Of a DNA stretch of 14,999 nucleotides, positions 1 to 6,283 are shown piece after piece. The stretch is from Candidatus Methylomirabilota bacterium (lineage in GTDB: Bacteria > Methylomirabilota > Methylomirabilia > Methylomirabilales > 2-02-FULL-66-22). The number at the start of each line of letters is the position of its first letter. The stretch's first letter is position 1. The translations under genes were made by a program, and so were the position numbers. The stretch lies in contig JACQVO010000150.1 in assembly GCA_016209725.1 (NCBI GenBank), positions 1 through 14,999 on the forward strand. The letters run 5' to 3'. The notes under the pieces are model-generated. The model did no database searches. It was not told where the DNA came from and worked only from the letters and a program-made list of their open reading frames with translations.

Positions 1-921
1 GGGGACACGCCGCTGGTCACGTTGACCAGGCTCACGCGAGGGGTGGAGGGCACCATCCTGGCCAAGCTGGAGTACCTCAACCCCGGGTTCTCCAAGAAGG
101 ACCGGATTGCCCGGCAGATCATCGAAGACGCGGAGGCTCAGGGCCGGCTGCGGTCCGGCCAGACCGTGGTGGAGCTGACCAGCGGCAACACCGGCACGGG
201 GCTGGCGATCGTCTGCGGGATCAAGGGCTATCCCTTCGTCGCCGTCATGTCCAGGGGAAACTCGCCGGAGCGGGCCCGCATGATGTCGGCCTTGGGGGCG
301 GAGGTCGTGCTGGTGGACCAACTGCCCGACTCCAAGCCCGGCCAGGTGTCGGGGGAGGACTTGCAGCGGGTGGAGGAGGAGACGCAGCGGCAGGTCGAGA
401 CGCGCGGCGCCTTTCGGGCGGACCAGTTCCGGCTGGCGGGGAACTTCCGCGCCCACTACCTGCACACCGGACCCGAGATCCTGCGGCAGTCGGGAGGGGC
501 GATTGACGCCTTCTGCGATTTTGTCGGAACGGGCGGCACCTTCGCGGGCTGTGCCGCGGCCCTGAAGGCGCATGACCCGTCCATCCGCTGCTTCATCGTG
601 GAGCCCGAGGGCGCCGCCGCCCTGGCGGGGGCGCGCGTGACCCATCCGGGCCACCGGATCCAGGGTGGGGGCTACGCCATGGGCGAGCTCCCCTTGCTCC
701 GCCCCGAACACATTGACGGGTATCTCACGGTGCCGGACGAGGAGGCCATCGCCTGCGCCCGACGGCTGGCGCGCGAGGAGGGGATCTTTGCCGGCTTCTC
801 CTCGGGGGCCAATGTCGCCGCCGCCTTCCACCTGCTTCGGCACGCGTGCCGCGGCAGGACCGTCGTCATCACGATCTGCGACTCCGGATTGAAGTACCTG
901 AGCACGGATCTGTGGCCGTGA
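1..921 (+). CDS. PLP-dependent cysteine synthase family protein (5' truncated)
   Basis: The reading frame is open from the first base, and the first codons read GDTPLVTLTRL, the usual N-terminal motif of the family. The true start is therefore outside the window and perhaps 10-20 residues are missing. Visible family motifs are NPGFSKKDR (the second K is the expected Schiff-base lysine, cf. NPGGSVKDR), TSGNTGTGLA (substrate/PLP loop), GTGGTFAG (phosphate-binding loop) and GFSSGAN near the C-terminus. The chain ends at YLSTDLWP. By family knowledge these cytosolic enzymes do beta-replacement on O-acetylserine or a similar activated serine to make cysteine or an analogue. The lysine loop has FSK where classical CysK has GSV, so the exact substrate is open (CysK/CysM-like or another beta-replacing enzyme). 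No partner gene is visible downstream. Confidence 0.9.
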   Translation, partial: GDTPLVTLTRLTRGVEGTILAKLEYLNPGFSKKDRIARQIIEDAEAQGRLRSGQTVVELTSGNTGTGLAIVCGIKGYPFVAVMSRGNSPERARMMSALGAEVVLVDQLPDSKPGQVSGEDLQRVEEETQRQVETRGAFRADQFRLAGNFRAHYLHTGPEILRQSGGAIDAFCDFVGTGGTFAGCAAALKAHDPSIRCFIVEPEGAAALAGARVTHPGHRIQGGGYAMGELPLLRPEHIDGYLTVPDEEAIACARRLAREEGIFAGFSSGANVAAAFHLLRHACRGRTVVITICDSGLKYLSTDLWP

Positions 922-1253
922 CCCGAATCGCCGACCCGACCGGTGCCCTTGGCCCGCCGCCAGGAGGCCGGCGCATCTCCTCCCGGGCGCTCCCAATCGC
1001 GAGGCGTCGATCGACCGCGGTGCTCCGCATCAGCCGGCCGCTGCCGCGTGATCGCCCGGACAGGTCCTCCTGCCGACTGCCTTCGGTGGGTTCTGCCCTG
1101 TCCCGCAGGCCGGCGGGATCCTTCCCACGCCGAAGGGAGGACGCCGTCCGGAACCCCCCCCATCGGGTCGAGCCTTGCCTGTTGAAGGTGGCTGACATGG
1201 ATGGGTGGCGTCCGCCTGCCGGCGACTGCCCCCTACCCGGACGGGCTTTTCCG

Positions 1254-1282
1254 TTGACACAGCAGGCCGGTTTGGATAGCCT
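1254..1282 (+). promoter_or_regulatory. Sigma70-type promoter upstream of the PilZ cluster
   Basis: A perfect -35 hexamer TTGACA (1254-1259) lies 17 bases before TAGCCT (1277-1282), which keeps the most conserved -10 positions T1, A2 and T6. The same hexamers with the same 17-base spacer and matching edges (CGTTGACAC ... GATAGCCT) recur at 5013-5041. That recurrence makes chance less likely. It would drive 1657 onward through a leader of about 370 nt. Confidence 0.6.
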
Positions 1283-1343
1283 CGCAGCCGATTGCCACCG
1301 TTCCCGAGAGAAACCCGCCAGCCACCTGGCCATCCGACGAGGC

Positions 1344-1371
1344 AACAGGGCGCCGTGGGCGCTTGCCTGTT
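1344..1371 (+). other. Hairpin in the PilZ leader
   Basis: AACAGG+GCGCC (1344-1354), loop GTG, then GGCGC (1358-1362), a 3-nt bulge TTG and CCTGTT (1366-1371): 11 base pairs with one bulge. It lies about 60 bases downstream of the promoter -10. No U-tract follows, so it is not an ordinary terminator. It could be part of a leader RNA fold or chance in GC-rich DNA. Confidence 0.35.
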
Positions 1372-1412
1372 CCATGTCCCGGTCCAGGGGCCCTAGCCGC
1401 TTCCTGGGTCGC

Positions 1413-1447
1413 GATCCCGATCATCTCGCCAGCGGTAATTCGGGATC
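1413..1447 (+). repeat. 8-bp perfect inverted repeat in the PilZ leader
   Basis: GATCCCGA (1413-1420) and its exact complement TCGGGATC (1440-1447) flank a 19-base loop. A further 6-bp hairpin, AGGCAG/CTGCCT, lies at 1498-1515. It could be an RNA stem or a protein-binding site; no known riboswitch consensus was recognised. Confidence 0.35.
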
Positions 1448-1656
1448 CATTCACCTTGCGCTCTCCCTCGAGGCGAATGGTTCTGATGGCGGGGCCAAGG
1501 CAGAGAAGCCTGCCTGTGCCCGTCGGGACAGAGCGGCGTGGGCTTCCTGGATTGCGGGCGGGTGCTGGAAGGGGGCGGGGGAGGCGACCCTGCTACGAGA
1601 GGAGCGGCGGGCACTGGGGCGGGGTGGACGGGCAGAGGCGAAGGGGGAACTTCACG

Positions 1657-2040
1657 ATGACCGAGTTTCGGGAGCAGCGCCGGGCGCCTCGCATCCGTAT
1701 TGGCGGGCGCCTGGGCGGACGAGCGCACGCCACCGTGGATGTCCGCTTCCTCGACCTCAGCCTGACCGGGGCTCGCATCGAGCACCTGAGCCTCCTGCGG
1801 CCAGGCGCTGTGTGCACGGTCGAACTCCCGCCCGCCATGGGGTCCCTGGTCCTCCCGGCCCGCATCGTCCACAGCACCATCGTGGGCAGCGAGCAGGCCC
1901 CGGAGGGGTCCCGGCACCTCCGCTACGAGAGCGGCCTTGCCTTCGAGACCCTCACGGCGGAACAGAAGACTGTCCTGGGGGCTGCCCTGGAGAAGCTCAT
2001 CCCCGGCGGCGGGCTGGGGGAAGGACAGCTGGCGGTATAA
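1657..2040 (+). CDS. PilZ domain protein (c-di-GMP receptor)
   Basis: A 127-residue protein consisting almost only of a PilZ domain. The c-di-GMP signature is intact: RxxxR as R8-R9-A-P-R12, and DxSxxG as D33-L-S35-L-T-G38. PilZ domains bind cyclic di-GMP and pass the signal to motility, secretion or polysaccharide machinery; the partner cannot be told from sequence. The ATG at 1657 was chosen because AAGGGGG (1641-1647) precedes it at a suitable distance and the domain starts directly after it; the frame stays open further upstream but without protein-like sequence. It heads a same-strand run of four genes, with a 102-bp gap to the next. Confidence 0.88.
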   Translation: MTEFREQRRAPRIRIGGRLGGRAHATVDVRFLDLSLTGARIEHLSLLRPGAVCTVELPPAMGSLVLPARIVHSTIVGSEQAPEGSRHLRYESGLAFETLTAEQKTVLGAALEKLIPGGGLGEGQLAV

Positions 2041-2142
2041 GGCCGGACCGGCGTCTGGCCCCTGGCAGCCAGCGGGGGAACGGTTGCCAATCATTTCACT
2101 CCGCCGCGGTCGTGGCGGAGCAGGTGCCATTGGGGAGAGGCC

Positions 2143-2508
2143 ATGACCGAAGGGATGAATCCTAGCCAACCTCGCGAAAGCCTCGGGCGGAGACGATTTC
2201 TGCGGCTGCCTGTCTCTCTGCCGCTGGTCGGCCAGGTGGCCCAGCGGAGTGGGGGCCAAATCCGTGGGACGGTCCGGAACGTCTGCAGCGGCGGGATGAT
2301 GGTGGAACTCCCGGTGGAGGTTGAGCCGGGAAACGCCATGCGCTCGGTGCTCCACACAAAGCAGGGACCCATGCAGGTGGAGGGCAGGGTCGTCTGGACC
2401 GCCCCTTCCGGGAACAGGATTCTCCACGGCGTGGCCTTCCCCGAACCGAAGGGTCACCTCTTCGCGATGGATCTGTTCCTGCGGGAGAATCGCTCGCGCC
2501 CCGCCTGA
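2143..2508 (+). CDS. PilZ domain protein with a variant second motif
   Basis: A 121-residue single-domain protein. The first PilZ motif RxxxR is present (R17-R-F-L-R21 within GRRRFLRL). The second motif, normally (D/N)xSxxG, reads N46-V-C48-S-G-G51, so cysteine replaces the usual serine. The fold should be retained (VEGRVVW strand, GVAFPE end strand), but c-di-GMP affinity is uncertain. GGGGAGAGG (2132-2140) precedes the ATG very closely; a second ATG at 2155 would also fit. It lies between another PilZ gene and two lipoprotein genes, suggesting a shared envelope or motility role. Confidence 0.85.
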   Translation: MTEGMNPSQPRESLGRRRFLRLPVSLPLVGQVAQRSGGQIRGTVRNVCSGGMMVELPVEVEPGNAMRSVLHTKQGPMQVEGRVVWTAPSGNRILHGVAFPEPKGHLFAMDLFLRENRSRPA

Positions 2509-2639
2509 GTATCGGATGGAAGGGCATCGCCGCGCGGCCGCCCGGGCAGTGGCGCTGGCTGGATCGGACTCGGGCGGAGGCGTGGAGGGCCGGAGGGCTG
2601 CGACGGCGCGACGGGGAGTGGGGTCGGGAGGGGAGAGCG

Positions 2640-3092
2640 ATGCGCTGGCGGATAGGTGCCCTCGCGTGCCTGATTGCGGCGCTGGGCGGATGCGCCGGTC
2701 CGGGCAATCTCTTTGCCATGCTCCCCGAACCGCAGGACCTGCACATCACGCCGCCGGTTGCCGGTCTGGCCTCCGAGGTGGCCGCGTTCTGGGGGATCTG
2801 GGAAGGCATCTGGAAGGGGCGGAGCGGCTCCCTGGCGAGTCGCTTGATCGTGGAGCAGGTTGATTCGGACTCGGCACAGGTGGTCTACATCTGGGGGGAT
2901 GACCCGCAGGGACACTTCAAAGCGGGCTGGGGACGGTTCACGGCAAGGGTGGTCTCGGGCCGCATCCTGGAATTTGGATGGCCGCAGACGAGGATGGTTT
3001 TCGAGATGGGCAAAGACGGCCGGAGCCTCGAGGGGGGAAGGGTGCAAGGGAAGGACCTCTCGGCGGTGATCATGAGGAAGGTGGCCCCATAG
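2640..3092 (+). CDS. Small lipoprotein of unknown function
   Basis: 150 residues. The N-terminus MRWRIGALACLIAALGGC is a lipoprotein signal peptide with lipobox L15-G16-G17-C18, so the mature protein should be lipid-anchored. The mature part has a compact, tryptophan-rich, beta-looking core (roughly residues 45-150: IWEGIWKG, SRLIVEQVDSDSAQVVYIWG, GRILEFGW), typical of a small antiparallel barrel, but I cannot name a domain. GGGAGGGGAG (2626-2635) is a good ribosome-binding site. The 52-bp gap to the next lipoprotein suggests co-transcription. Confidence 0.8.
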   Translation: MRWRIGALACLIAALGGCAGPGNLFAMLPEPQDLHITPPVAGLASEVAAFWGIWEGIWKGRSGSLASRLIVEQVDSDSAQVVYIWGDDPQGHFKAGWGRFTARVVSGRILEFGWPQTRMVFEMGKDGRSLEGGRVQGKDLSAVIMRKVAP

Positions 3093-3144
3093 CTCACCGT
3101 GGGCTTGTCATCGCCATCCAAAGGACGGGAAGGGAGGCGACACC

Positions 3145-3747
3145 ATGCGGACAGTGGCAACAGGGCTGGTTCTTATCATGGTGGTCACGCTGGGACTCAG
3201 CGGATGTGCGACAATAGAGGAGAATCCGAAGACGGCGGTGGGGACGGGCGTGGGGGCCGCGGGAGGCGCCCTGCTCGGGGGCCTCATCGGGCGGAGCACG
3301 ACGGGCGTGGTGGTGGGGGGCCTCCTGGGCGCCCTCGCCGGGGGAGCCATCGGCCATTACATGGATCGCCAGGATCGCACGGCGGCCCAGGCCAAGGCGC
3401 AAACTGGCTACCAGCCCTCCCAGGGTACCCTGGTGCGAGTCGAGAGGGTGCAGGCAGAGCCGGCGGCCATTTCCCCGGGCGGGACCGTCAATCTCGGTGC
3501 GACGTACTCCGTCCTGACCCCCAATCCCAACCAGACGGTGAGCGTCAATGAGACGCGCGAGGTGCGCCATGACGGGGTCCTCGTGGCCAATCCGACGACG
3601 GCCTTCGCGCGCCCCAACGGGACCTTCACCAGCGCCCTGCCCGTCGCGTTGCCGGCAAGCGCGGCGCGGGGCACCTACGAGGTGACGACGACGGTGACGG
3701 TGGGCGACCGGTCCTCTCGCGGCATTGCAACGTTCGTCGTTCGCTGA
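3145..3747 (+). CDS. Glycine-zipper lipoprotein
   Basis: 200 residues. The lipobox is L18-S19-G20-C21 after a clear signal peptide. Residues 33-70 form a glycine-zipper segment (GxxxG-type repeats, with two hydrophobic hairpin arms split by RSTTG) ending in GHYMDRQD. This is the arrangement of the Rickettsia 17-kDa antigen / OmpA glycine-zipper families of the outer membrane. Residues from about 90 to 200 form a separate beta-rich domain (GGTVNLGATYSVL ... GTYEVTTTVTVGDRSSRGIATFVVR) that looks Ig-like; its role is unknown. AGGGAGG (3131-3137) supports the start. It is the last gene of the PilZ/lipoprotein run, and I see no clear terminator after it. Confidence 0.87.
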   Translation: MRTVATGLVLIMVVTLGLSGCATIEENPKTAVGTGVGAAGGALLGGLIGRSTTGVVVGGLLGALAGGAIGHYMDRQDRTAAQAKAQTGYQPSQGTLVRVERVQAEPAAISPGGTVNLGATYSVLTPNPNQTVSVNETREVRHDGVLVANPTTAFARPNGTFTSALPVALPASAARGTYEVTTTVTVGDRSSRGIATFVVR

Positions 3748-3837
3748 GACCGACCACGCGGGGTCCCCCTCTCCCGGTCAGGGCGGACGGCGCTGGCGGG
3801 GTGAGACGTCCCGGGGTTCAGCTTCATCTTGCGCTAA

Positions 3838-3897
3838 GCGGTAGACCCGATCTGGCGGGAGATGGAGAAGGACGGCGGCAAGGCCCTGGTGCGGTGA
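3838..3897 (+). pseudogene. Possible C-terminal remnant of a lost gene
   Basis: A short stretch directly after an in-frame TAA reads AVDPIWREMEKDGGKALVR and then TGA. Its composition resembles the end of a real cytosolic protein much more than the surrounding DNA does. There is no start or Shine-Dalgarno site, and I cannot name the family. It may be a gene scrap or a chance match. Confidence 0.2.
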
Positions 3898-3900
3898 GCC

Positions 3901-4446
3901 TCAGGATCTCCTGGTCCTGACCCGTTCCTCCTGCCGATTGACCCCAATCGGCGCGGCCTCCCTGACGCTTCCTGACAGCTTCCCCAGCGCTTTCAATCGG
4001 CGGTACCGTTCCTGCCGATAGCGGAGATGTCGCCGGCAGACGCCCTTGCCTGGAACGACCGGGCGCGGACACTGGGTACAGAGCCCCTGCGCGGCATGGC
4101 GCAGTTGATAGGCCCTGGCAGCCTCTGCGTGGAGACGCCGGTAGCCCGGGCTCCGCTCCCGCTCACCGATGAGCGCCCGGGAGCAGCGAGGGTGGTAGCG
4201 TCTCCCGGGGCCGCGCTCGGATTCCCGCAGCGGCTTGCGACATCGCCGGCAGAGGATCGGCCCGCGCAGGCGGCGCTTGCGCTGCCGGTTCTTCTCCAGG
4301 TGCCACGTGCAGTAGACCATGGACCCTCCGGCCAAGGGGCGCGGGCAGACGCTGCACAGCCCCATGGCCTTGTGGCGGGCCTGATAGCGCAGGCTCGCGC
4401 CACTCGGCCTGCCCCGTGGATGACGACGATGCACCTTCCTCTGCAT
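3901..4446 (-). CDS. Arg-rich protein with three zinc-knuckle-like motifs
   Basis: 181 residues, very basic. Three Cys/His clusters are visible: C31-x2-C34...C46-x2-H49; C66-x2-C69...H85-x2-C88; C123-x2-C126...C137-x2-H140. The first and third sit in near-identical repeats (YQxRHxxxGLCxxCPRPxxxG...CxxHLxxxRQxR), so the protein arose by internal duplication around a distinct central finger. Each cluster can hold one Zn2+; with this charge a nucleic-acid-binding role is plausible but inferred. I recognise no named family and see no HNH or other nuclease motif. The ATG at 4444-4446 has GGAGGGG just upstream on the minus strand. It is transcribed away from the micro-ORF at 4484; a TATAAT promoter about 410 bases upstream (4855-4883) could serve it. 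Confidence 0.68.
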   Translation of the reverse strand: MQRKVHRRHPRGRPSGASLRYQARHKAMGLCSVCPRPLAGGSMVYCTWHLEKNRQRKRRLRGPILCRRCRKPLRESERGPGRRYHPRCSRALIGERERSPGYRRLHAEAARAYQLRHAAQGLCTQCPRPVVPGKGVCRRHLRYRQERYRRLKALGKLSGSVREAAPIGVNRQEERVRTRRS

Positions 4447-4483
4447 GGCCCCTCCGGCCGCCTCGAGACCTGGAGGTAGCGAC

Positions 4484-4585
4484 GTGTGGGAACGGGCAGC
4501 GACCGTGACCCCGGGGATGGCGACCGAAAGGTTGCGGCTGATTCACCAGGCGAGGCGGGAGTTTCAGTGGAAGTGGGAGTTCTGA
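4484..4585 (+). CDS. Candidate 33-residue micro-ORF
   Basis: GTG at 4484 follows a consensus GGAGGT (4472-4477) with a 6-base spacer. The product starts MWERAATVTPG, continues MATERLRLIHQARR and ends EFQWKWEF. It is basic and aromatic, with a likely amphipathic helix over residues 12-27. It is divergent from the zinc-knuckle gene with only 37 bp between the two starts. No family is recognised. The ribosome-binding site is the main support. Confidence 0.35.
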   Translation: MWERAATVTPGMATERLRLIHQARREFQWKWEF

Positions 4586-4611
4586 AGCACCCTGGTACCG
4601 GAGGTAACGCC

Positions 4612-4677
4612 GTGGTGAGACGCGCCCCTTCCCGACAGGCGCGTGATCGAGGCGGTGATTGTGGATTCTCGTCCTGA
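4612..4677 (+). CDS. Candidate 21-residue micro-ORF
   Basis: GTG at 4612 is preceded by GGAGGT (4600-4605) with the same 6-base spacer as the micro-ORF at 4484; the two start contexts share GGAGGTA-(G/A)-CG-(A/C)-C-GTG. The product starts VVRRAPSRQARDR and ends CGFSS; its composition is not clearly protein-like. It may be a decayed duplicate start region rather than a gene. Confidence 0.18.
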   Translation: MVRRAPSRQARDRGGDCGFSS

Positions 4678-4854
4678 CCCGGACGTGCTCTAGAGGCGCC
4701 GAGCCAGCGGGCTGGAAGCTCCCCCCGGTGGCTCAGACTCGACGATCTTTGCCGGGTCGACCTTCTGAATTCCTCCCATCCGGCCGCGCGGAATCCTCGG
4801 ATATACTCCCGAGCCGTCTCCCCTTCTCGCTTTGAATCCCCGCGGTACAAAAGC

Positions 4855-4883
4855 ATTATACCCGAACACAGCCGCCCGCGCAA
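4855..4883 (-). promoter_or_regulatory. Minus-strand sigma70-type promoter with perfect TATAAT
   Basis: On the minus strand, TTGCGC (4878-4883) is followed after exactly 17 bases by TATAAT (4855-4860). The -10 is perfect; the -35 keeps only TTG. It points left toward the zinc-knuckle gene at 4446, with about 400 nt between. It is in a locally AT-richer patch. Confidence 0.5.
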
Positions 4884-5012
4884 TCAAGACACCCTCTCTT
4901 CACTGCCTCGCGAAACCTCGGCCGGATGCTCCGACTCGAGGCTTTCCCGCAGGCCAGCAGGGGCCAAGAACTGCGTGGCAATGGGGACCCCGAATCTCAG
5001 GTGGGTTTCCCG

Positions 5013-5041
5013 TTGACACCCAAGAGAGTGTTCGATAGCCT
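5013..5041 (+). promoter_or_regulatory. Sigma70-type promoter upstream of the response regulator
   Basis: TTGACA (5013-5018), 17-base spacer, TAGCCT (5036-5041). The hexamers and spacer length match the element at 1254-1282, as do the flanking bases CG before and C after the -35 and GA before the -10. The interior spacer bases differ. It lies about 500 bases before the response-regulator start. Confidence 0.6.
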
Positions 5042-5537
5042 CCCTTGCGAGCTTGCCCCACCAAGCGGCTTCCAGCGGGAGGCTCCTGCCCTGCTGATGC
5101 CGCCACGCCATGGGCGGGGCGGGAGTTCTTCGACGCCGTCATTCGCCTCGACAGGATCAGCGCGATCATCCTCAGAACTCGAGGCAACTGACCGGCCGGC
5201 AACCGCGCCCGGATCGTGGCGAATTTTCGAGGTGGATGCAGGCAACCGAGCTCCAGGGAGCTTTCTCCGAGCCGCGTGAAGCACCGATCCCACCCGGGGT
5301 GCGGGTTCCTGGATTGGAGAGGGCCCGCCTGGGGCATCTCTTGTGCCGATCCCCCCCATCTGCTGATCGGACCGTGGGGGTCGAGAGCTGACTCTCCGGG
5401 TGGCAGAAAAGCAATTATAGTCGAAAGAAAAGCAACGAGAGGCGAGCGCGACTAACCTTCGTTTCCTATCATGATCATTGATAGGGGTCTCCAGGGAAAC
5501 CGACAACACTCGGCGAGCCTTCTGGGACACATCACCG

Positions 5538-6065
5538 GTGGTACCGGCCGCTCATCTCCTCATCGTGGACGATGACCCCGGGGTGCGGGAAGCTGTGGCC
5601 ACCGCGCTGGCTCCCCGCTACCAGGTGCACACGGCCGCCACTGCCCTGGCCGGCCTGGATGCCCTTGCCGCCCGCCCCTTCGACCTCGTCCTGCTCGACC
5701 ATCGTCTCCCCGACATTCCCGGGACGGATGTGCTCACGCTCATCAAGCATTTCTTCCCCTCAACCATGATCATCCTCATGACGGGGTTCGGATCCGAGGA
5801 CGTCGCCATCACGGCCTGGCGCGGTGGGGCCCGCGACTATATCCGCAAGCCCTTCGATCCCAAGGAACTCCAGGCGCGGGTTGACGCCGCGCTGGAGACC
5901 CGCAGTCATGGGAGCGAGCGGCGGCGCAGTTCTTCAGGAACGCGACGGGTCTCCTCTTCCGGGAGTACCTGGCCCGGCGGCGGATCGCCCGGGCGAAGGA
6001 ACTCATGCAGGAGACCGGCCGGAGGATCACCGAGATCTTCCACTACGTCGGCTTCAAGGACATGA
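5538..6065 (+). CDS. Response regulator receiver domain, frameshifted C-terminus
   Basis: Numbering from GTG 5538, the receiver domain (about residues 5-125) is complete: acidic pair D11/D12 (HLLIVDDDPG), phospho-acceptor D54 (LVLLDHRLPD), T82 (LMTGFGSED) and K104 (YIRKPFDP). The regulator should therefore be phosphorylated by a histidine kinase, which is not in this window. The receiver ends at VDAALETR; the next ~50 residues of this frame are Ser/Arg/Gly-rich nonsense, because the proper continuation (an AraC-type DNA-binding domain) is in another frame. The start is uncertain: TTG at 5478 is also possible, and neither has a good Shine-Dalgarno site. GTG 5538 puts the key aspartate at the usual position. 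As it stands the protein could receive phosphate but lacks a working output domain. Confidence 0.75.
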   Translation: MVPAAHLLIVDDDPGVREAVATALAPRYQVHTAATALAGLDALAARPFDLVLLDHRLPDIPGTDVLTLIKHFFPSTMIILMTGFGSEDVAITAWRGGARDYIRKPFDPKELQARVDAALETRSHGSERRRSSSGTRRVSSSGSTWPGGGSPGRRNSCRRPAGGSPRSSTTSASRT

Positions 6066-6187
6066 GCCACTTCGGTCGGGTCTTCAGGAGGCTCGAGGGG
6101 CAGCTTCCCTCGGAGTATCGCAGGAACGCCGCCGGCGGCGCGCTCCGGAGTTCGTCTCGGCCCGGCCCGGGCGATTCCCCGCTCTGA
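5909..6187 (+). pseudogene. AraC-type HTH output domain remnant of the response regulator
   Basis: In the frame shifted relative to the receiver domain, this region reads ERAAAQFFRNATGLLFREYL, then ARRRIARAKELMQETGRRI, TEIFHYVGFKDMSHFGRVFR and RLEGQLPSEYRRNA. This is the second half of an AraC/XylS domain: linker helix, second helix-turn-helix (VGFKDMSHFGRVFRR) and terminal helix. The first helix-turn-helix and the inter-domain linker are missing. A deletion that is not a multiple of three, between about 5900 and 5930, would explain both the loss and the frame change. By itself the segment has no plausible start. Confidence 0.75.
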
Positions 6188-6283
6188 TGGGGTGAGTGAG
6201 CCGGCGGCCGGCATCGCCGTGGTGGGTGCAACGTGTTTCGGTGAGGGTTCGCAATTCTCTCCGGTACCGGGAGGTGAGCGGCC

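Larger units (their letters stand above)
922..1656. other. 735-bp intergenic region without a convincing gene
   Basis: No reading frame here has protein-like composition, a ribosome-binding site or a recognisable motif; the long open frames are GC-driven. The right half holds a sigma70-like promoter at 1254-1282 and then several hairpins before the PilZ gene at 1657. If that promoter is used, the PilZ mRNA has a leader of about 370 nt. The left half (922-1250) shows nothing I can interpret. Confidence 0.6.
4678..5477. other. 800-bp region without a convincing protein gene
   Basis: Open frames occur on both strands, but none has a ribosome-binding site plus protein-like composition. The region holds a minus-strand promoter (4855-4883), a plus-strand promoter (5013-5041) and several hairpins, including CCGATC/GATCGG at 5346-5370 (13-base loop) and GAGAG/CTCTC at 5383-5396 (4-base loop). 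If the plus promoter is used, the response-regulator mRNA has a leader of roughly 490 nt. Confidence 0.5.

Noticed and set aside
846..2165. Long plus-strand open frame of 439 codons
   Set aside because: It overlaps the cysteine-synthase end and the PilZ gene in another frame; Arg/Pro/Gly-rich, no motif, no ribosome-binding site. A product of high GC.
3993..4883. Minus-strand open frame of 296 codons through the zinc-knuckle gene
   Set aside because: It is out of frame with the Cys/His-repeat protein, whose motifs are clear. Its ATG lies inside the TATAAT promoter, so it would not be on the transcript from that promoter.
4690..4887. 65-codon minus-strand frame
   Set aside because: It covers the predicted minus-strand promoter and has no ribosome-binding site or recognisable motif.
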